From Devosia sp. (GTDB lineage: Bacteria > Pseudomonadota > Alphaproteobacteria > Rhizobiales > Devosiaceae), in contig NZ_JACZKG010000038.1 of assembly GCF_014860165.1 (NCBI RefSeq), positions 1 through 45,526 on the forward strand: a stretch of DNA of 45,526 nucleotides. Reading direction: 5' to 3'. A program made the translations under genes and the position numbers. The stretch's first letter is position 1, and every line of letters starts with the position of its first letter. Of this stretch, positions 35,407 to 44,705 are shown one piece after another. Below the pieces are notes generated by a model, which ran no database searches, was not told the DNA's origin, and saw only the letters and a list, made by a program, of their open reading frames with translations.

Positions 35407-36952
35407 TGGCCAGCTCCAGGGGCCGCTGGTGCTCCATGAGCGCATCAAGGGCGGGCTGCGGCTGGCGGCGGTCGATGCCGAAGCGGCGCGGCGCGGCCTC
35501 AGCATCGGGCAGAACCTGGCCGATGCACGGGCCATGGTGCCCGATCTTACCGTGCGCGAAATGGACCGTCCGCTGCTCGAAACCGCCTTTGCCGATTTTG
35601 CCGACTGGCATTCCAATGCGAGCCCCTTGGTCTCGGTCATGACCGATGTCACCGGCTTTGGCGACCTGGTGCTAGACATAACAGGGGTGGCCCATCTGTT
35701 CGGCGGCGAGCGGGCCATGCTGCGCCTGTTGCTGACGCGGCTGCGCGACCTCGGCTATACGGTGGCGGGCGCCGTCGCGCCCACGATCGGGGCGGCCTGG
35801 GCGGTCAGCCATTTCGCCCGCAGCCAGGTGCTTGAACAGGCCGATCTTGAAACCGTCCTCGATGCGTTGCCGGTCCAGGCCCTGCGGCTTGCCCCGGCGC
35901 AGGTGGCCGGTCTTACCCAGATGGGGCTCAAGAGCATCGGCCAGCTGCGCCAGCGCGAGCGCAAGCCGCTGCAGGCCCGGTTCGGCGTGTCGCTGCTGAC
36001 GCGGCTCGACCAGGCCTATGGCCTCATCCAGGAGCGGATGACGCCGCGCCTGCCGATGGCCGAACGCTATGCCGAGCGGCGTTTCGCCGACCCGATCGGG
36101 CTGATGGACGATGTGCTCATGACCTGCCATGACCTGGCCATTCAGCTGTCCATCCGGCTGGAGGCCGAGGGGCAGGGCGGGCAGGCCTTTCATCTCTTCC
36201 TCTACCGGGTCGATCACAAGGTGATGGCGCTCTCGGTCAATTCGGCCCGGCTGACGCGCGACCCGGAACACATCACCAAGCTCTTTTCCAATCGCTCGGA
36301 GCGGCTGGAGGGCGAATATGATGCCGGCTTCGGCATCGACATGATCCGGCTGGCGGTCAGCTCGGTCTCCGAGCTCGATGCGGTGCAGCTGGGCGCCTTC
36401 TCGCATCAGGGCGTGGCCGAGGATCTCGACCAGCTCAATGACCGGATGAGCAGCCGGCTGGGCATAATGGCGGTGCTCAGGACACAATTGGTCGAGAGCC
36501 ACATTCCCGAGCGCGCGGCGCGCCTGGTGCCGGCGCTGGCCGCCAGCAACGATCAGGCCCGCGACAGGGCCTGGCCCCTTCCGCCGCGGCCATTGCGGCT
36601 CCTGCCGGTGCCGGAAATGGTGGCGATCAATGCCGAAGTGCCCGAAGGGCTGCCCGCCTCGATGATCTGGCGGCGCGAAAGCTACAAGATCGAAAAGGCC
36701 TCGGGTCCCGAGCGGCTGGGGGCAGAATGGTGGCGCAGCGGCCAGCGGCTGCAACTGGTGCCAACCGAACCGCCCAAAAAGGGGGAGACACCGCCCCATA
36801 TTCCCAATCTGGCCCTGTTCGAGCCCGATGCCGTGACGCGGGATTACTACGTGGTCGAGGACGCTGCCGGCCGTCGCTTCTGGATCTACCGGCAGGGCTT
36901 CCACCGGGACGGCGAGCCGGCAGTCTGGTACCTGCACGGATTTTTCGCATGA
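35291..36952 (+). CDS. imuB: SOS mutasome protein ImuB (Y-family polymerase-like)
   Basis: 553 residues. It has the Y-family fold but not the catalytic acidic residues: the first strand reads RFLVLFLPSWPTDYL where active enzymes have a metal-binding Asp, and LDITGVAHLFGG replaces the SIDEA-type motif. ImuB is thus a scaffold that bridges ImuA, DnaE2 and the beta clamp. The helix-hairpin-helix and little-finger region follow (ALRLAPAQVAGLTQMGLKSIGQL near 200). ATG 35291 lies deep inside imuA; a later GTG near 35362 is possible. It overlaps dnaE2 as ATGA. Confidence 0.92.
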   Translation: MDSQHSLLSAAVQTGASAARRFLVLFLPSWPTDYLKRRDGQLQGPLVLHERIKGGLRLAAVDAEAARRGLSIGQNLADARAMVPDLTVREMDRPLLETAFADFADWHSNASPLVSVMTDVTGFGDLVLDITGVAHLFGGERAMLRLLLTRLRDLGYTVAGAVAPTIGAAWAVSHFARSQVLEQADLETVLDALPVQALRLAPAQVAGLTQMGLKSIGQLRQRERKPLQARFGVSLLTRLDQAYGLIQERMTPRLPMAERYAERRFADPIGLMDDVLMTCHDLAIQLSIRLEAEGQGGQAFHLFLYRVDHKVMALSVNSARLTRDPEHITKLFSNRSERLEGEYDAGFGIDMIRLAVSSVSELDAVQLGAFSHQGVAEDLDQLNDRMSSRLGIMAVLRTQLVESHIPERAARLVPALAASNDQARDRAWPLPPRPLRLLPVPEMVAINAEVPEGLPASMIWRRESYKIEKASGPERLGAEWWRSGQRLQLVPTEPPKKGETPPHIPNLALFEPDAVTRDYYVVEDAAGRRFWIYRQGFHRDGEPAVWYLHGFFA

Positions 36953-39900
36953 GCCAGGTCGTTGCCTTCGATCCGTCGGCAAGGGCCCGGTCGCGGCCAG
37001 CGCAGCCCCCGGTTGACTATGCCGAGCTGGTCTCCACCACCAATTTCTCGTTCCTGCACAGCGGCTCGTCTCCCGAGGAAATGGTTTCGGCCGCCATGCA
37101 TCTGGGGCTCAGCGCCTTTGGCGTTACCGACCGCAACAGCTTTGCCGGCGTGGTGCGGGCCTATGTGGTGGCGCGCGACAACAAGGAACGCTTTCCCGCC
37201 TTCCGCTATCTGGTCGGGGTCAGGCTCTGCTTTGCCGATGGCACGCCAGACATCATTGCCTATCCCACCAACCGGGTGGCCTATGGGCGGCTGTGCAAGC
37301 TGCTGACCGTAGGCAATCAGCGCGGTGAAAAGGGCAAGCCGGTGCTCTATTTCACCGATCTCTTCGGTTCGGGCCATCCGGCCTCGGCCAGCGAGCAAGG
37401 TCCGCCCGAAAACTACGCGCAGGGCCAGCTGTTTATCCTGATGCCCGACGAGACCGATTGGGGCCTGACGGCACAGACCCTCGATACGCTGGCGCGGCTG
37501 GCGCCCGACCGGGTCTGGGTGGCCGGCGCGCCGCGTTTTGACGGGCAGGACCGGGCCCGCCTCAACCGGATTGCGGAACTGGCCAGGGTCCACCGCGCCA
37601 GAATGATCGCGACCAATGATGTGCTCTATCACGAGCCCGACCGGCGCATGGTGCAGGATGTCGTCACCTGCATTCGCGAGCACCTGACGCTTGAAAATGC
37701 CGGCTGGCGCCTGGCTGCCAATGCCGAGCGGCATCTCAAGCCGGCCTATGAGATGGCAAGACTATTCCGCGAGCATGCCGATGCGATCGCCGAGACGCAG
37801 CGTTTCATCGACCGGATCGATTTCAGCCTCGACCAGCTCAAATACAATTATCCCGAGGAGACCATCGGCAATGGCGAGACTGCGCAGCAGACGCTGGAGC
37901 GACTAACCTGGGCGGGCGCGGCCAAGCGCTATCCTGATGGGCTCTCGGACAAGCTCAAGCGCAGCCTGTGGTCCGAGCTTTGCCTCATCGCCTATAAGGG
38001 CTATGCCGCCTATTTCCTGACCGTGCATGACATCGTCATGTATGCCCGCAATGAGCGCAAGATCATGTGCCAGGGGCGTGGCTCGGCCGCCAATTCCACG
38101 GTCTGCTTCTGCCTGGAGATTACCGAGGTCGACCCTGAAAACGCCAATCTGGTGTTTGGCCGCTTCATTTCCACCGAGCGCGACGAGCCGCCCGATATCG
38201 ATGTCGATTTCGAGCATGAGCGGCGCGAGGAGGTGATGCAATATGTCTACAAGAAATATGGCGGCAAGCGCACCGGGCTGACGGCCAATGTCATCTCCTA
38301 TCGCTCCAAGAGCGCTATCAGGGAAACGGCCAAGGTGTTCGGCGTTTCCGATGACACCATCAACGCCTTCAACCAGCTGCATTGGGGCTGGGGCTCGAGC
38401 CTGGATCTGGCCGGCATCGCCGCCATAGGGCTCAATCCGGACGATCCCGTGCTGGCGCAGATGTTCGAGGTGGTCAAAGTCCTGCGCGGTTTTCCGCGCC
38501 ACCTCAGCCAGCATGTCGGCGGCTTCGTCATCACCCGGGATAGCCTCGAAAGCCTGGTGCCCATAGGCAAGACGGCGATGGACAGCCGCATGATCATTGA
38601 ATGGAACAAGGACGATATCGACGCTCTGGCCATCCTCAAGGTCGATATCCTGGCGCTGGGCATGCTGAGCTGCCTGCGGCGCAGCTTCGAATTGATGCAA
38701 CTGCATTACGGCAAAAAGCCTGCGCTGACCGAGCTGTTGGCCGAGGAAACGGGCAAGGGTCCGTTCGCCAGGGAACGGGTCTATGCCATGACCCATCGCG
38801 CGGACACGATCGGGGTGTTCCAGATCGAAAGCCGGGCGCAGATGTCGATGCTGCCGCGGCTCAAGCCGAAGGAGTTCTACGATCTGGTCATCGAGGTCGC
38901 CATTGTCCGGCCCGGGCCGATCCAGGGCGGCATGGTCCATCCCTATCTCAAGCGGCGCCAGGGCCTGGAAGAGGTCAAATATCCCAGCGAAGCGCTCAAG
39001 GCCGTCTTGCACCGCACCCTGGGCATTCCGCTGTTCCAGGAACAGGCGATGCAGATCGCCATTGTCGGCGCCGGCTTTTCAGCCGGAAAGGCCGATCAGC
39101 TGCGCCGCGCCATGGCGGCCTGGCGGCGGACCGGCAGGATTGCCCAGTTCGGCGATGAGTTCATCGGCGGCATGATCGCCAATGGCTATGAGATGGAATT
39201 CGCCAAGGCCAGCTTTGCCCAGATCCAGGGCTTTGCCGAATATGGCTTCCCCGAAAGCCACGCGGCGTCCTTCGCGCTGCTGGTCTATGCCTCGTGCTGG
39301 CTCAAATGCCACTACCCTGATGTCTTCGCCTGCGCGCTGCTCAACAGCCAGCCCATGGGCTTTTATGCCCCCAGCCAGATCATTCGCGATGCCATCGAGC
39401 ATGGGGTGGATGTTCGCCCCGTCGATGTGAACCTTTCCGATCTCGAATGCGTGCTCGAGCAGAGCCTGCGGGACGATGGCGCGCCGCGCCGGGCCCGCGA
39501 TCATCTCTGGCCCCAGCATGCCGACATGGCCGGTGACATCCATTCGGACAAGGCGATCCGGCTGGGCTTTTCACAAGTGGTGGGCCTGCCGGAGGCCGAT
39601 ATCAACATCATCGTGGCCCGGCGCGGCGCCGGCTATGACTCCGTCCGCGATCTCTGGCTGCGGAGCCAGGTCTCGATCGCATCGCTGGAAAAGCTCGCCC
39701 GGGCCGATGCCTTCGCCTCGCTGGGGCTGTCCCGGCGGGAGGCGCTCTGGGCGGTCAAGGGTCTTGTCGGCACGCATGGGGCCGATACGCTGCCGCTGTT
39801 CGAGGCGGCCGGCAGGGTGGAAACCGAGGGTGACATCGAGGCGGGCCTGCCCAAAATGCTGCCGGGCGAGGAGGTCATCCACGATTACTCGACGCTATCC

Positions 39901-40407
39901 TTCTCGCTCAAGGGACACCCCCTGCAATTCATCCGGCCCCTGCTGGAGGCGCGCCGGGTGACGCGCTCGGAGCAGCTCCTGCAGGTCAAGCCGGGCAGTC
40001 GGATCGAGGTGGCGGGGCTGGTGCTGGTGCGGCAGCGGCCGGGCACCGCCAGCGGGGTGATTTTCGCGACGCTCGAGGACGAGACCGGCATTGCCAATAT
40101 CGTCATCTGGCCCAAAGTGTTCGAGGCCAATCGCAAGACCATACTGGGTGCGCGCATGCTGGCCGTGCGCGGACAGTTGCAGCGCGAGGGGCTGGTGGTC
40201 CATATCATCGCCGAGCAGCTGACCGATATGACGGGGCACCTGCTCGACCTGGCCAATGGGCAGGATATTGGTAACCGGGTGCTGGCGCGCGGCGACGAGG
40301 GCAGGTCAGGGCCCCAGCCCGGCCGTGACGGCCATGCGCTGCGCGAGGTGGAGCGTGCCCGCCGCGAGGCCTATGCGGCGCTGCCGGGGGGCCGCAATTT
40401 CCACTGA
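36949..40407 (+). CDS. dnaE2: Error-prone DNA polymerase DnaE2
   Basis: 1152 residues. A C-family polymerase that performs mutagenic translesion synthesis with ImuA-ImuB. The PHP domain opens VDYAELVSTTNFSFLHSGSSPEEMV. The catalytic acidic motif PPDIDVDFEHERREEV puts two metal-binding Asp at 418 and 420. Further conserved parts include QHVGGFVIT and the OB-fold near the C-terminus (SRIEVAGLVLVRQRPGTASG). The start overlaps the imuB stop by 4 bases. Induction is expected through the LexA box before imuA. It faces phhB with 8 bases between stops. Confidence 0.96.
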   Translation: MSQVVAFDPSARARSRPAQPPVDYAELVSTTNFSFLHSGSSPEEMVSAAMHLGLSAFGVTDRNSFAGVVRAYVVARDNKERFPAFRYLVGVRLCFADGTPDIIAYPTNRVAYGRLCKLLTVGNQRGEKGKPVLYFTDLFGSGHPASASEQGPPENYAQGQLFILMPDETDWGLTAQTLDTLARLAPDRVWVAGAPRFDGQDRARLNRIAELARVHRARMIATNDVLYHEPDRRMVQDVVTCIREHLTLENAGWRLAANAERHLKPAYEMARLFREHADAIAETQRFIDRIDFSLDQLKYNYPEETIGNGETAQQTLERLTWAGAAKRYPDGLSDKLKRSLWSELCLIAYKGYAAYFLTVHDIVMYARNERKIMCQGRGSAANSTVCFCLEITEVDPENANLVFGRFISTERDEPPDIDVDFEHERREEVMQYVYKKYGGKRTGLTANVISYRSKSAIRETAKVFGVSDDTINAFNQLHWGWGSSLDLAGIAAIGLNPDDPVLAQMFEVVKVLRGFPRHLSQHVGGFVITRDSLESLVPIGKTAMDSRMIIEWNKDDIDALAILKVDILALGMLSCLRRSFELMQLHYGKKPALTELLAEETGKGPFARERVYAMTHRADTIGVFQIESRAQMSMLPRLKPKEFYDLVIEVAIVRPGPIQGGMVHPYLKRRQGLEEVKYPSEALKAVLHRTLGIPLFQEQAMQIAIVGAGFSAGKADQLRRAMAAWRRTGRIAQFGDEFIGGMIANGYEMEFAKASFAQIQGFAEYGFPESHAASFALLVYASCWLKCHYPDVFACALLNSQPMGFYAPSQIIRDAIEHGVDVRPVDVNLSDLECVLEQSLRDDGAPRRARDHLWPQHADMAGDIHSDKAIRLGFSQVVGLPEADINIIVARRGAGYDSVRDLWLRSQVSIASLEKLARADAFASLGLSRREALWAVKGLVGTHGADTLPLFEAAGRVETEGDIEAGLPKMLPGEEVIHDYSTLSFSLKGHPLQFIRPLLEARRVTRSEQLLQVKPGSRIEVAGLVLVRQRPGTASGVIFATLEDETGIANIVIWPKVFEANRKTILGARMLAVRGQLQREGLVVHIIAEQLTDMTGHLLDLANGQDIGNRVLARGDEGRSGPQPGRDGHALREVERARREAYAALPGGRNFH

Positions 40408-40415
40408 GGTGCCGA

Positions 40416-40706
40416 CTAGGCGAGGATGCGGTCGATCGCCCCGGCCAGCGCGATGTCCTTGTCGGTGAGGCCGCCGGCATCATGGGTGGACAGGCGGATG
40501 GTGACGCTGTTGTAGCTGTTGGACCAGTCCGGATGATGGCCGGCCTTTTCGGCGGCCAGCGCCACCCGGCTCATGAAGGCGAAGGCCTCGGAAAAGTCCT
40601 TGAACTTGAAAACGCGCGCGATGCTGCCACTCTTGTCCTCATAGGTCCAGCCGCCCAGCCCGCGCAGACCCTCTTCCCGCTGAGCCTCATTCAGTTTCTC
40701 AACCAT
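40416..40706 (-). CDS. phhB: Pterin-4a-carbinolamine dehydratase
   Basis: 96 residues, the full PCD fold. It dehydrates 4a-hydroxytetrahydrobiopterin, recycling the cofactor of aromatic amino-acid hydroxylases. The active-site signature EKAGHHPDWSNSYNSV (about 53-68), with paired His and the following Pro and Trp, is intact, and the STHDAGGLTDKD C-terminal segment has the third catalytic His. No phenylalanine hydroxylase gene is in view, so it may act with an unlinked partner or in molybdopterin-like side roles. It diverges from the solute-binding protein gene. Confidence 0.93.
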   Translation of the reverse strand: MVEKLNEAQREEGLRGLGGWTYEDKSGSIARVFKFKDFSEAFAFMSRVALAAEKAGHHPDWSNSYNSVTIRLSTHDAGGLTDKDIALAGAIDRILA

Positions 40707-40879
40707 GCTTCACCTGTCATTTGCCGTTGCCGGGAGCCGCGCAAAACGAGGGCGCCGCAGCCAGTGTTAACGTCTTGGCAAGCAGTTTGGTCGCAGCCTG
40801 AAGCAAGCTCGGACCGGCGCGGCAAAGGCCAAGAACAGCCGCTACGCCCCTTCATATCCACGAGCGGGAGGACGTGCGC

Positions 40880-42112
40880 GTGGTTTGGACAAGACGACTG
40901 GGCGCGCTTGCCCTTGCCAGCGTCCTATCCGTTTCTGCCAGTGCCGCCGACCTCGTCGTCTACCACAACTGGGCTTCCCCGGCGGAGCTGGCGGCCCTCA
41001 ACGTGCTCCGCGACGGGCTTGAGGCGCAAGGTCACCGGTGGATGCCGCTCGCCATTCCGCATGACGCCAATGGCGATATCAACGTGATCCAGCTCATCGA
41101 GGGCGGCACCACGCCCAATGTGTTCCTGCAGATGCAGCCCGAAATCTACCGCACGCTCGAGCGGCAAGGAAAGGTGCTGCATCTGGACGAACAGCTGGCC
41201 GGCAATGGCGCGCTGGCGCAGCTGCCACAGGTGGTGCGCGATGCCATCACCATCGATGGCGCCATCGTCAAGGTCCCGACCGCCATCCATGCCGATGCCA
41301 TGCTCTACTATAGCCGCGCCGTTGCTGCCGCGACGGGGGTCGATCCTGAGGACTGGACGTCGCTGGAGGACATGTGGAGCGACTTCGACGCGGTGCGCGC
41401 CGCGGGTTTCCAGCCGCTCGCCATTGGTGCGCAGCCCTGGCAGGTGGGCTATCTGACCCATGCGCTGGTGGCCAGCCTGGGCGCACCCGGCGTCTATGCC
41501 GGGCTCTATGGGGAAACCACCGATCCGGCAGTGCTATACGACGCCAGTCTGCTCGAGGTCTTTGCCTGGCTGCGGCGCTTCCAGCAGGAAGCCGATGCCG
41601 GGGCCTTGCACCGTGACTGGAACATGGCCACCAGCATGGTGATATCAGGCACAGCGCTGCTGCAGCTGCAGGGCGACTGGATGAAGGGTGAATGGACCGC
41701 GGCAGGCAAGAACGATACCGACGATTTCGGCTGCCGCTTCGTGCCGGGCGCCGCCCACCTGCCTGTTACCGTCGACAGCTGGGGCCTGCTGGGCGGTGTT
41801 TCGCCCGAGATGGAGGCTGCCGAACGCGCCTTTGCCGATCTGGTGGTCGATGCCGAGGTGCAGGTGCGCTTTGCTGCGGCCAAGGGCTCAACCCCAGTGC
41901 GGCTCGACGCCGGCGGGGCTATCGATTCCTGTTCGAGAAAGGCGCTGCAGGCGCTGGATCGTGCCGATTTCGCGCTGCCCACGCCCCACCTCACCGCGCC
42001 GCCGGCCTGGATTGCCGCCGTCTGGGCGGTGGCCAATCAATTTTGGAGGGATGTTGACATGACGCCGGCCGATGCAATTGCCGCCCTCAAGGCAGCGCAG
42101 ACTGCCTTTTAG
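40880..42112 (+). CDS. ABC-type sugar-binding periplasmic protein (orphan)
   Basis: 410 residues. Signal peptide (WTRRLGALALASVLSVSASA, cleaved before ADLVVYHNW). The mature part is a family 1 solute-binding protein: VVYHNWASPAELAALNVL, NVFLQMQPEIYRTLERQGKVLHLDE, VPTAIHADAMLYYSRAVAAATG, GTALLQLQGDWMKGEW, GAAHLPVTVDSWGLLGG, closest in pattern to glucose/mannose-type binders. No permease or ATPase gene is adjacent. GTG 40880 is preferred to GTG 40874 because GGGAGG (40866-40871) is then 8 bases away. A GGDEF-EAL gene follows on the same strand. Confidence 0.87.
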   Translation: MVWTRRLGALALASVLSVSASAADLVVYHNWASPAELAALNVLRDGLEAQGHRWMPLAIPHDANGDINVIQLIEGGTTPNVFLQMQPEIYRTLERQGKVLHLDEQLAGNGALAQLPQVVRDAITIDGAIVKVPTAIHADAMLYYSRAVAAATGVDPEDWTSLEDMWSDFDAVRAAGFQPLAIGAQPWQVGYLTHALVASLGAPGVYAGLYGETTDPAVLYDASLLEVFAWLRRFQQEADAGALHRDWNMATSMVISGTALLQLQGDWMKGEWTAAGKNDTDDFGCRFVPGAAHLPVTVDSWGLLGGVSPEMEAAERAFADLVVDAEVQVRFAAAKGSTPVRLDAGGAIDSCSRKALQALDRADFALPTPHLTAPPAWIAAVWAVANQFWRDVDMTPADAIAALKAAQTAF

Positions 42113-42145
42113 CGCCAGCCAGCGGCAGGGCGCGCGGCCAGATCG

Positions 42146-42160
42146 TTAAGCGGCCATTCA
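42146..42160. promoter_or_regulatory. CtrA-like site, one mismatch
   Basis: TTAA-N7-TTCA, one base off TTAA-N7-TTAA, 79 bases before the membrane GGDEF-EAL start, in the 126-base gap after the solute-binding protein gene. Confidence 0.32.
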
Positions 42161-42238
42161 CCCTGCCATCGGGAATATCCCCGACCCCACGCCCGGCAGG
42201 CGTTTGCAGCAAGGCGATCTTAAGGCCTTGGGGCTTGT

Positions 42239-44569
42239 ATGCATGCTGACAAGGGGAACCGTGTGTTTACCTCAGCGCGAAAAACGATGCCAGCGCACGA
42301 CTACGTGTCTGTTCTGCGTTCGGTCTACGGTGACCGGCGAGCGATGCTGGCTGGCTCGGCCGCCAGCGCCATTACCGCCTGGCTGACCGCCTACAAGACC
42401 GATTCGCTTGCGCTCTACCTGGTCACTGCCGCCTTCATCGTCATTGGCCTGGTTCGCTACCTCAACATGCGGGCCTTCTGGCACGCCAGTGTCGAGGACG
42501 AGGACGCCGAGGCGGCCGAGGTCTGGGAACACCGCGCGGTGATCTATGGCAGCCTGTTGGCCGCGGTCTATGGCGCCTGGTGCCTGATTTCGATGGGCGT
42601 GGTCAAAGACCCCTTCGCCGAGCTGGCCAGCGCGTCGATCTCCATTGCCGTCATGGTCGGCATCGTGGCGCGTAATTTCGGCCTGGACCGGCTGGTGGCG
42701 CTCCAGATGGTGCTGGTCATCGTGCCGCTATCGGCGGGCTTTGCCCTGCATGGCGATATCTACCACGTTGTCCTGGCCGCGCTGCTGGGGGTCATGCTGG
42801 CCAGCTTCCGCAAGCTGGCGGCCGATGTGCGCACCATTCTGCTCAGCGCCGTGCATGGCCGGGTCGAGGCCTCGCGCCTCGCCGCCGAACTCGACATGGC
42901 CATGGCCACGCTCGAACACGGGCTCTGCCTGCTCGACGAGCAGGGCGTGGTCTGCGTGGCCAATGAACGCGCCGAGCGCCTGTTCGCCGGCGTGGGCGTG
43001 GAGCCGCTTGTGGGCCAGCCTTTGCGCGCCGTGCTCGAGAGCCTGGCTGACAAGGGCGTATTGCCACGCGACGCCACCGACCGCCTCATCGACATCGTCG
43101 CGCATGACAAGTCGGGCAAAGTGCTGCTCAGCCTGACCGATGCGCGCTATTTCGAGGTGACCGTGAGCACGCGTCAGGGCCGCTCCGTGCTGCTGTTCGA
43201 ACATATCAGCGAGCGGGTTGCCACCGAGGAACGCATCAGCTTCATGGCGCGCCACGATGTGCTGACCGGCCTGCCCAACCGCACCTATTTCGGCGAGCTG
43301 ACCAGCGAGGACCTCGACGCCCGCCGGGCCGAAAAGAACGAGCCGATGCGGGTGGTGTCGCTGATGATCATCGACATCGACGACTTCAAGCACGTCAATG
43401 ACAGTTTCGGCCACCTGGTGGGCGACGAACTGCTGATGCAGGTGGCGCGGCGCTTGCGCCGGGCGCTGCCCGATGATGCGGTTCTGGCTCGGTTGGGTGG
43501 CGACGAATTCGTGGTTTATCGCCGCGATGTCGGGGGGCAGCAGCCGGTCGATGGCGATGCACAGGCGCTGCTCGATGCCTTCGAGGCGCCGTTCCTGCTT
43601 GAGGGCCTCAACCTGCAGACCAGGGTCAGCATCGGCGTGGTCACCAGCGCCGACGCCCACGACCAGATCGACGACCTGATGACCAAGGCCGATCTGGCAC
43701 TTTACTCGGCCAAGGGCGACGGCAAGGGCAAGAGCCAGGTCTTTCATGCCCAGATGGACATCGACTATCACTATCGCCAGCGGCTCAAGGCCGACCTGCG
43801 TCAGGCCATCCAGACGGGCGGGCTGGCGCTGGCCTTCCAGCCACTGATCGATATCGCCACCCGCAAGGTCGTAACCTGCGAGGCCCTGGCACGCTGGAAC
43901 CATCCGGAACTGGGACAGGTTCCGCCATCGGTCTTCATTCCGCTGGCCGAGGAAACCGGCCTCATCTCAGACATTACCGGCTGGGTGATCGCCGAAGCGA
44001 TCCGCCAATGCCGGAGCTGGCCCGGCGACGTTGCCGTGGCGGTCAATGTTTCAACGCGCGATTTCCGCGGCATGGATGTGGAGAAGGTGGTCGATGCGGC
44101 CTTGAAAGCGTCAGGTCTGCCCCCGACCAGGCTCGAGATCGAAGTCACCGAAACGGCTTTGATCGAGGAGCCGGAAATCGCCAAATCGGTCCTGGCAGCC
44201 CTCGCCGCCAGGGGCGTGGAGATCGCGCTGGACGATTTCGGCACGGGCTATTCCTCGCTCAGCTACCTGTCGGCGCTGCCCTTTTCCAAGCTCAAGATCG
44301 ACCAGTCCTTCGTCCAGGATATCGAGCACGACCAACGCTCGCTGCGGTTGTTGGCCAATGTCGCCAATCTGGGTCGGGACCTGGACCTGACAGTGGTGGC
44401 CGAGGGTGTCGAGACCTCGGGGCAGTTCGAGCTTATGCTGGCCAAGACGCAGATCCAGCAGGTGCAGGGCTACCTGTTCAGCCGGCCGCTGCCGGCCCGC
44501 GACATCGCCGAATTGATCACGCACCTCAACCATGAGACCGTGGTGTCGGCAAAACGCCGCAATGGTTAA
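42239..44569 (+). CDS. Membrane GGDEF-EAL cyclic-di-GMP protein
   Basis: 776 residues. The N-terminal 200 residues hold six or so membrane helices (segments near 35-51, 57-75, 101-121, 127-145, 152-170, 174-190), a likely sensor. A PAS-like domain spans about 215-325. GGDEF is intact at 420-424, but the inhibitory RxxD site five residues before it is absent (PDDA). The phosphodiesterase domain has EALAR (548-552), NVS, VTET, DDFGTG (665-670) and KIDQSF. Start choices are ATG 42239 or GTG 42263, the latter with AAGGGG upstream. The stop falls in a TTAAC-rich spot before the FeeM-like gene. Confidence 0.92.
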   Translation: MHADKGNRVFTSARKTMPAHDYVSVLRSVYGDRRAMLAGSAASAITAWLTAYKTDSLALYLVTAAFIVIGLVRYLNMRAFWHASVEDEDAEAAEVWEHRAVIYGSLLAAVYGAWCLISMGVVKDPFAELASASISIAVMVGIVARNFGLDRLVALQMVLVIVPLSAGFALHGDIYHVVLAALLGVMLASFRKLAADVRTILLSAVHGRVEASRLAAELDMAMATLEHGLCLLDEQGVVCVANERAERLFAGVGVEPLVGQPLRAVLESLADKGVLPRDATDRLIDIVAHDKSGKVLLSLTDARYFEVTVSTRQGRSVLLFEHISERVATEERISFMARHDVLTGLPNRTYFGELTSEDLDARRAEKNEPMRVVSLMIIDIDDFKHVNDSFGHLVGDELLMQVARRLRRALPDDAVLARLGGDEFVVYRRDVGGQQPVDGDAQALLDAFEAPFLLEGLNLQTRVSIGVVTSADAHDQIDDLMTKADLALYSAKGDGKGKSQVFHAQMDIDYHYRQRLKADLRQAIQTGGLALAFQPLIDIATRKVVTCEALARWNHPELGQVPPSVFIPLAEETGLISDITGWVIAEAIRQCRSWPGDVAVAVNVSTRDFRGMDVEKVVDAALKASGLPPTRLEIEVTETALIEEPEIAKSVLAALAARGVEIALDDFGTGYSSLSYLSALPFSKLKIDQSFVQDIEHDQRSLRLLANVANLGRDLDLTVVAEGVETSGQFELMLAKTQIQQVQGYLFSRPLPARDIAELITHLNHETVVSAKRRNG

Positions 44570-44660
44570 CACGCCTTAACCAGCTGACATACCACACCTA
44601 TTCGCTGACGCGCCGCCACCTGGCGCCCGCCTCGGCAATTTTTCCTTCTTGGGCTTATGC

Positions 44661-44675
44661 CTAACAAAAGGTTAA
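44661..44675. promoter_or_regulatory. CtrA-like site, one mismatch
   Basis: CTAA-N7-TTAA, one base off the TTAA-N7-TTAA core, 30 bases before the FeeM-like start. The position is close enough to overlap a promoter. Confidence 0.35.
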
Positions 44676-44705
44676 TGTCCCGGCAGTCGGCGGGGATTTA
44701 GTGGT

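Noticed and set aside
44566..44580. TTAACACGCCTTAAC at the end of the membrane GGDEF-EAL gene as a CtrA box
   Set aside because: The spacer between TTAA halves is six bases instead of seven and it overlaps the stop codon.
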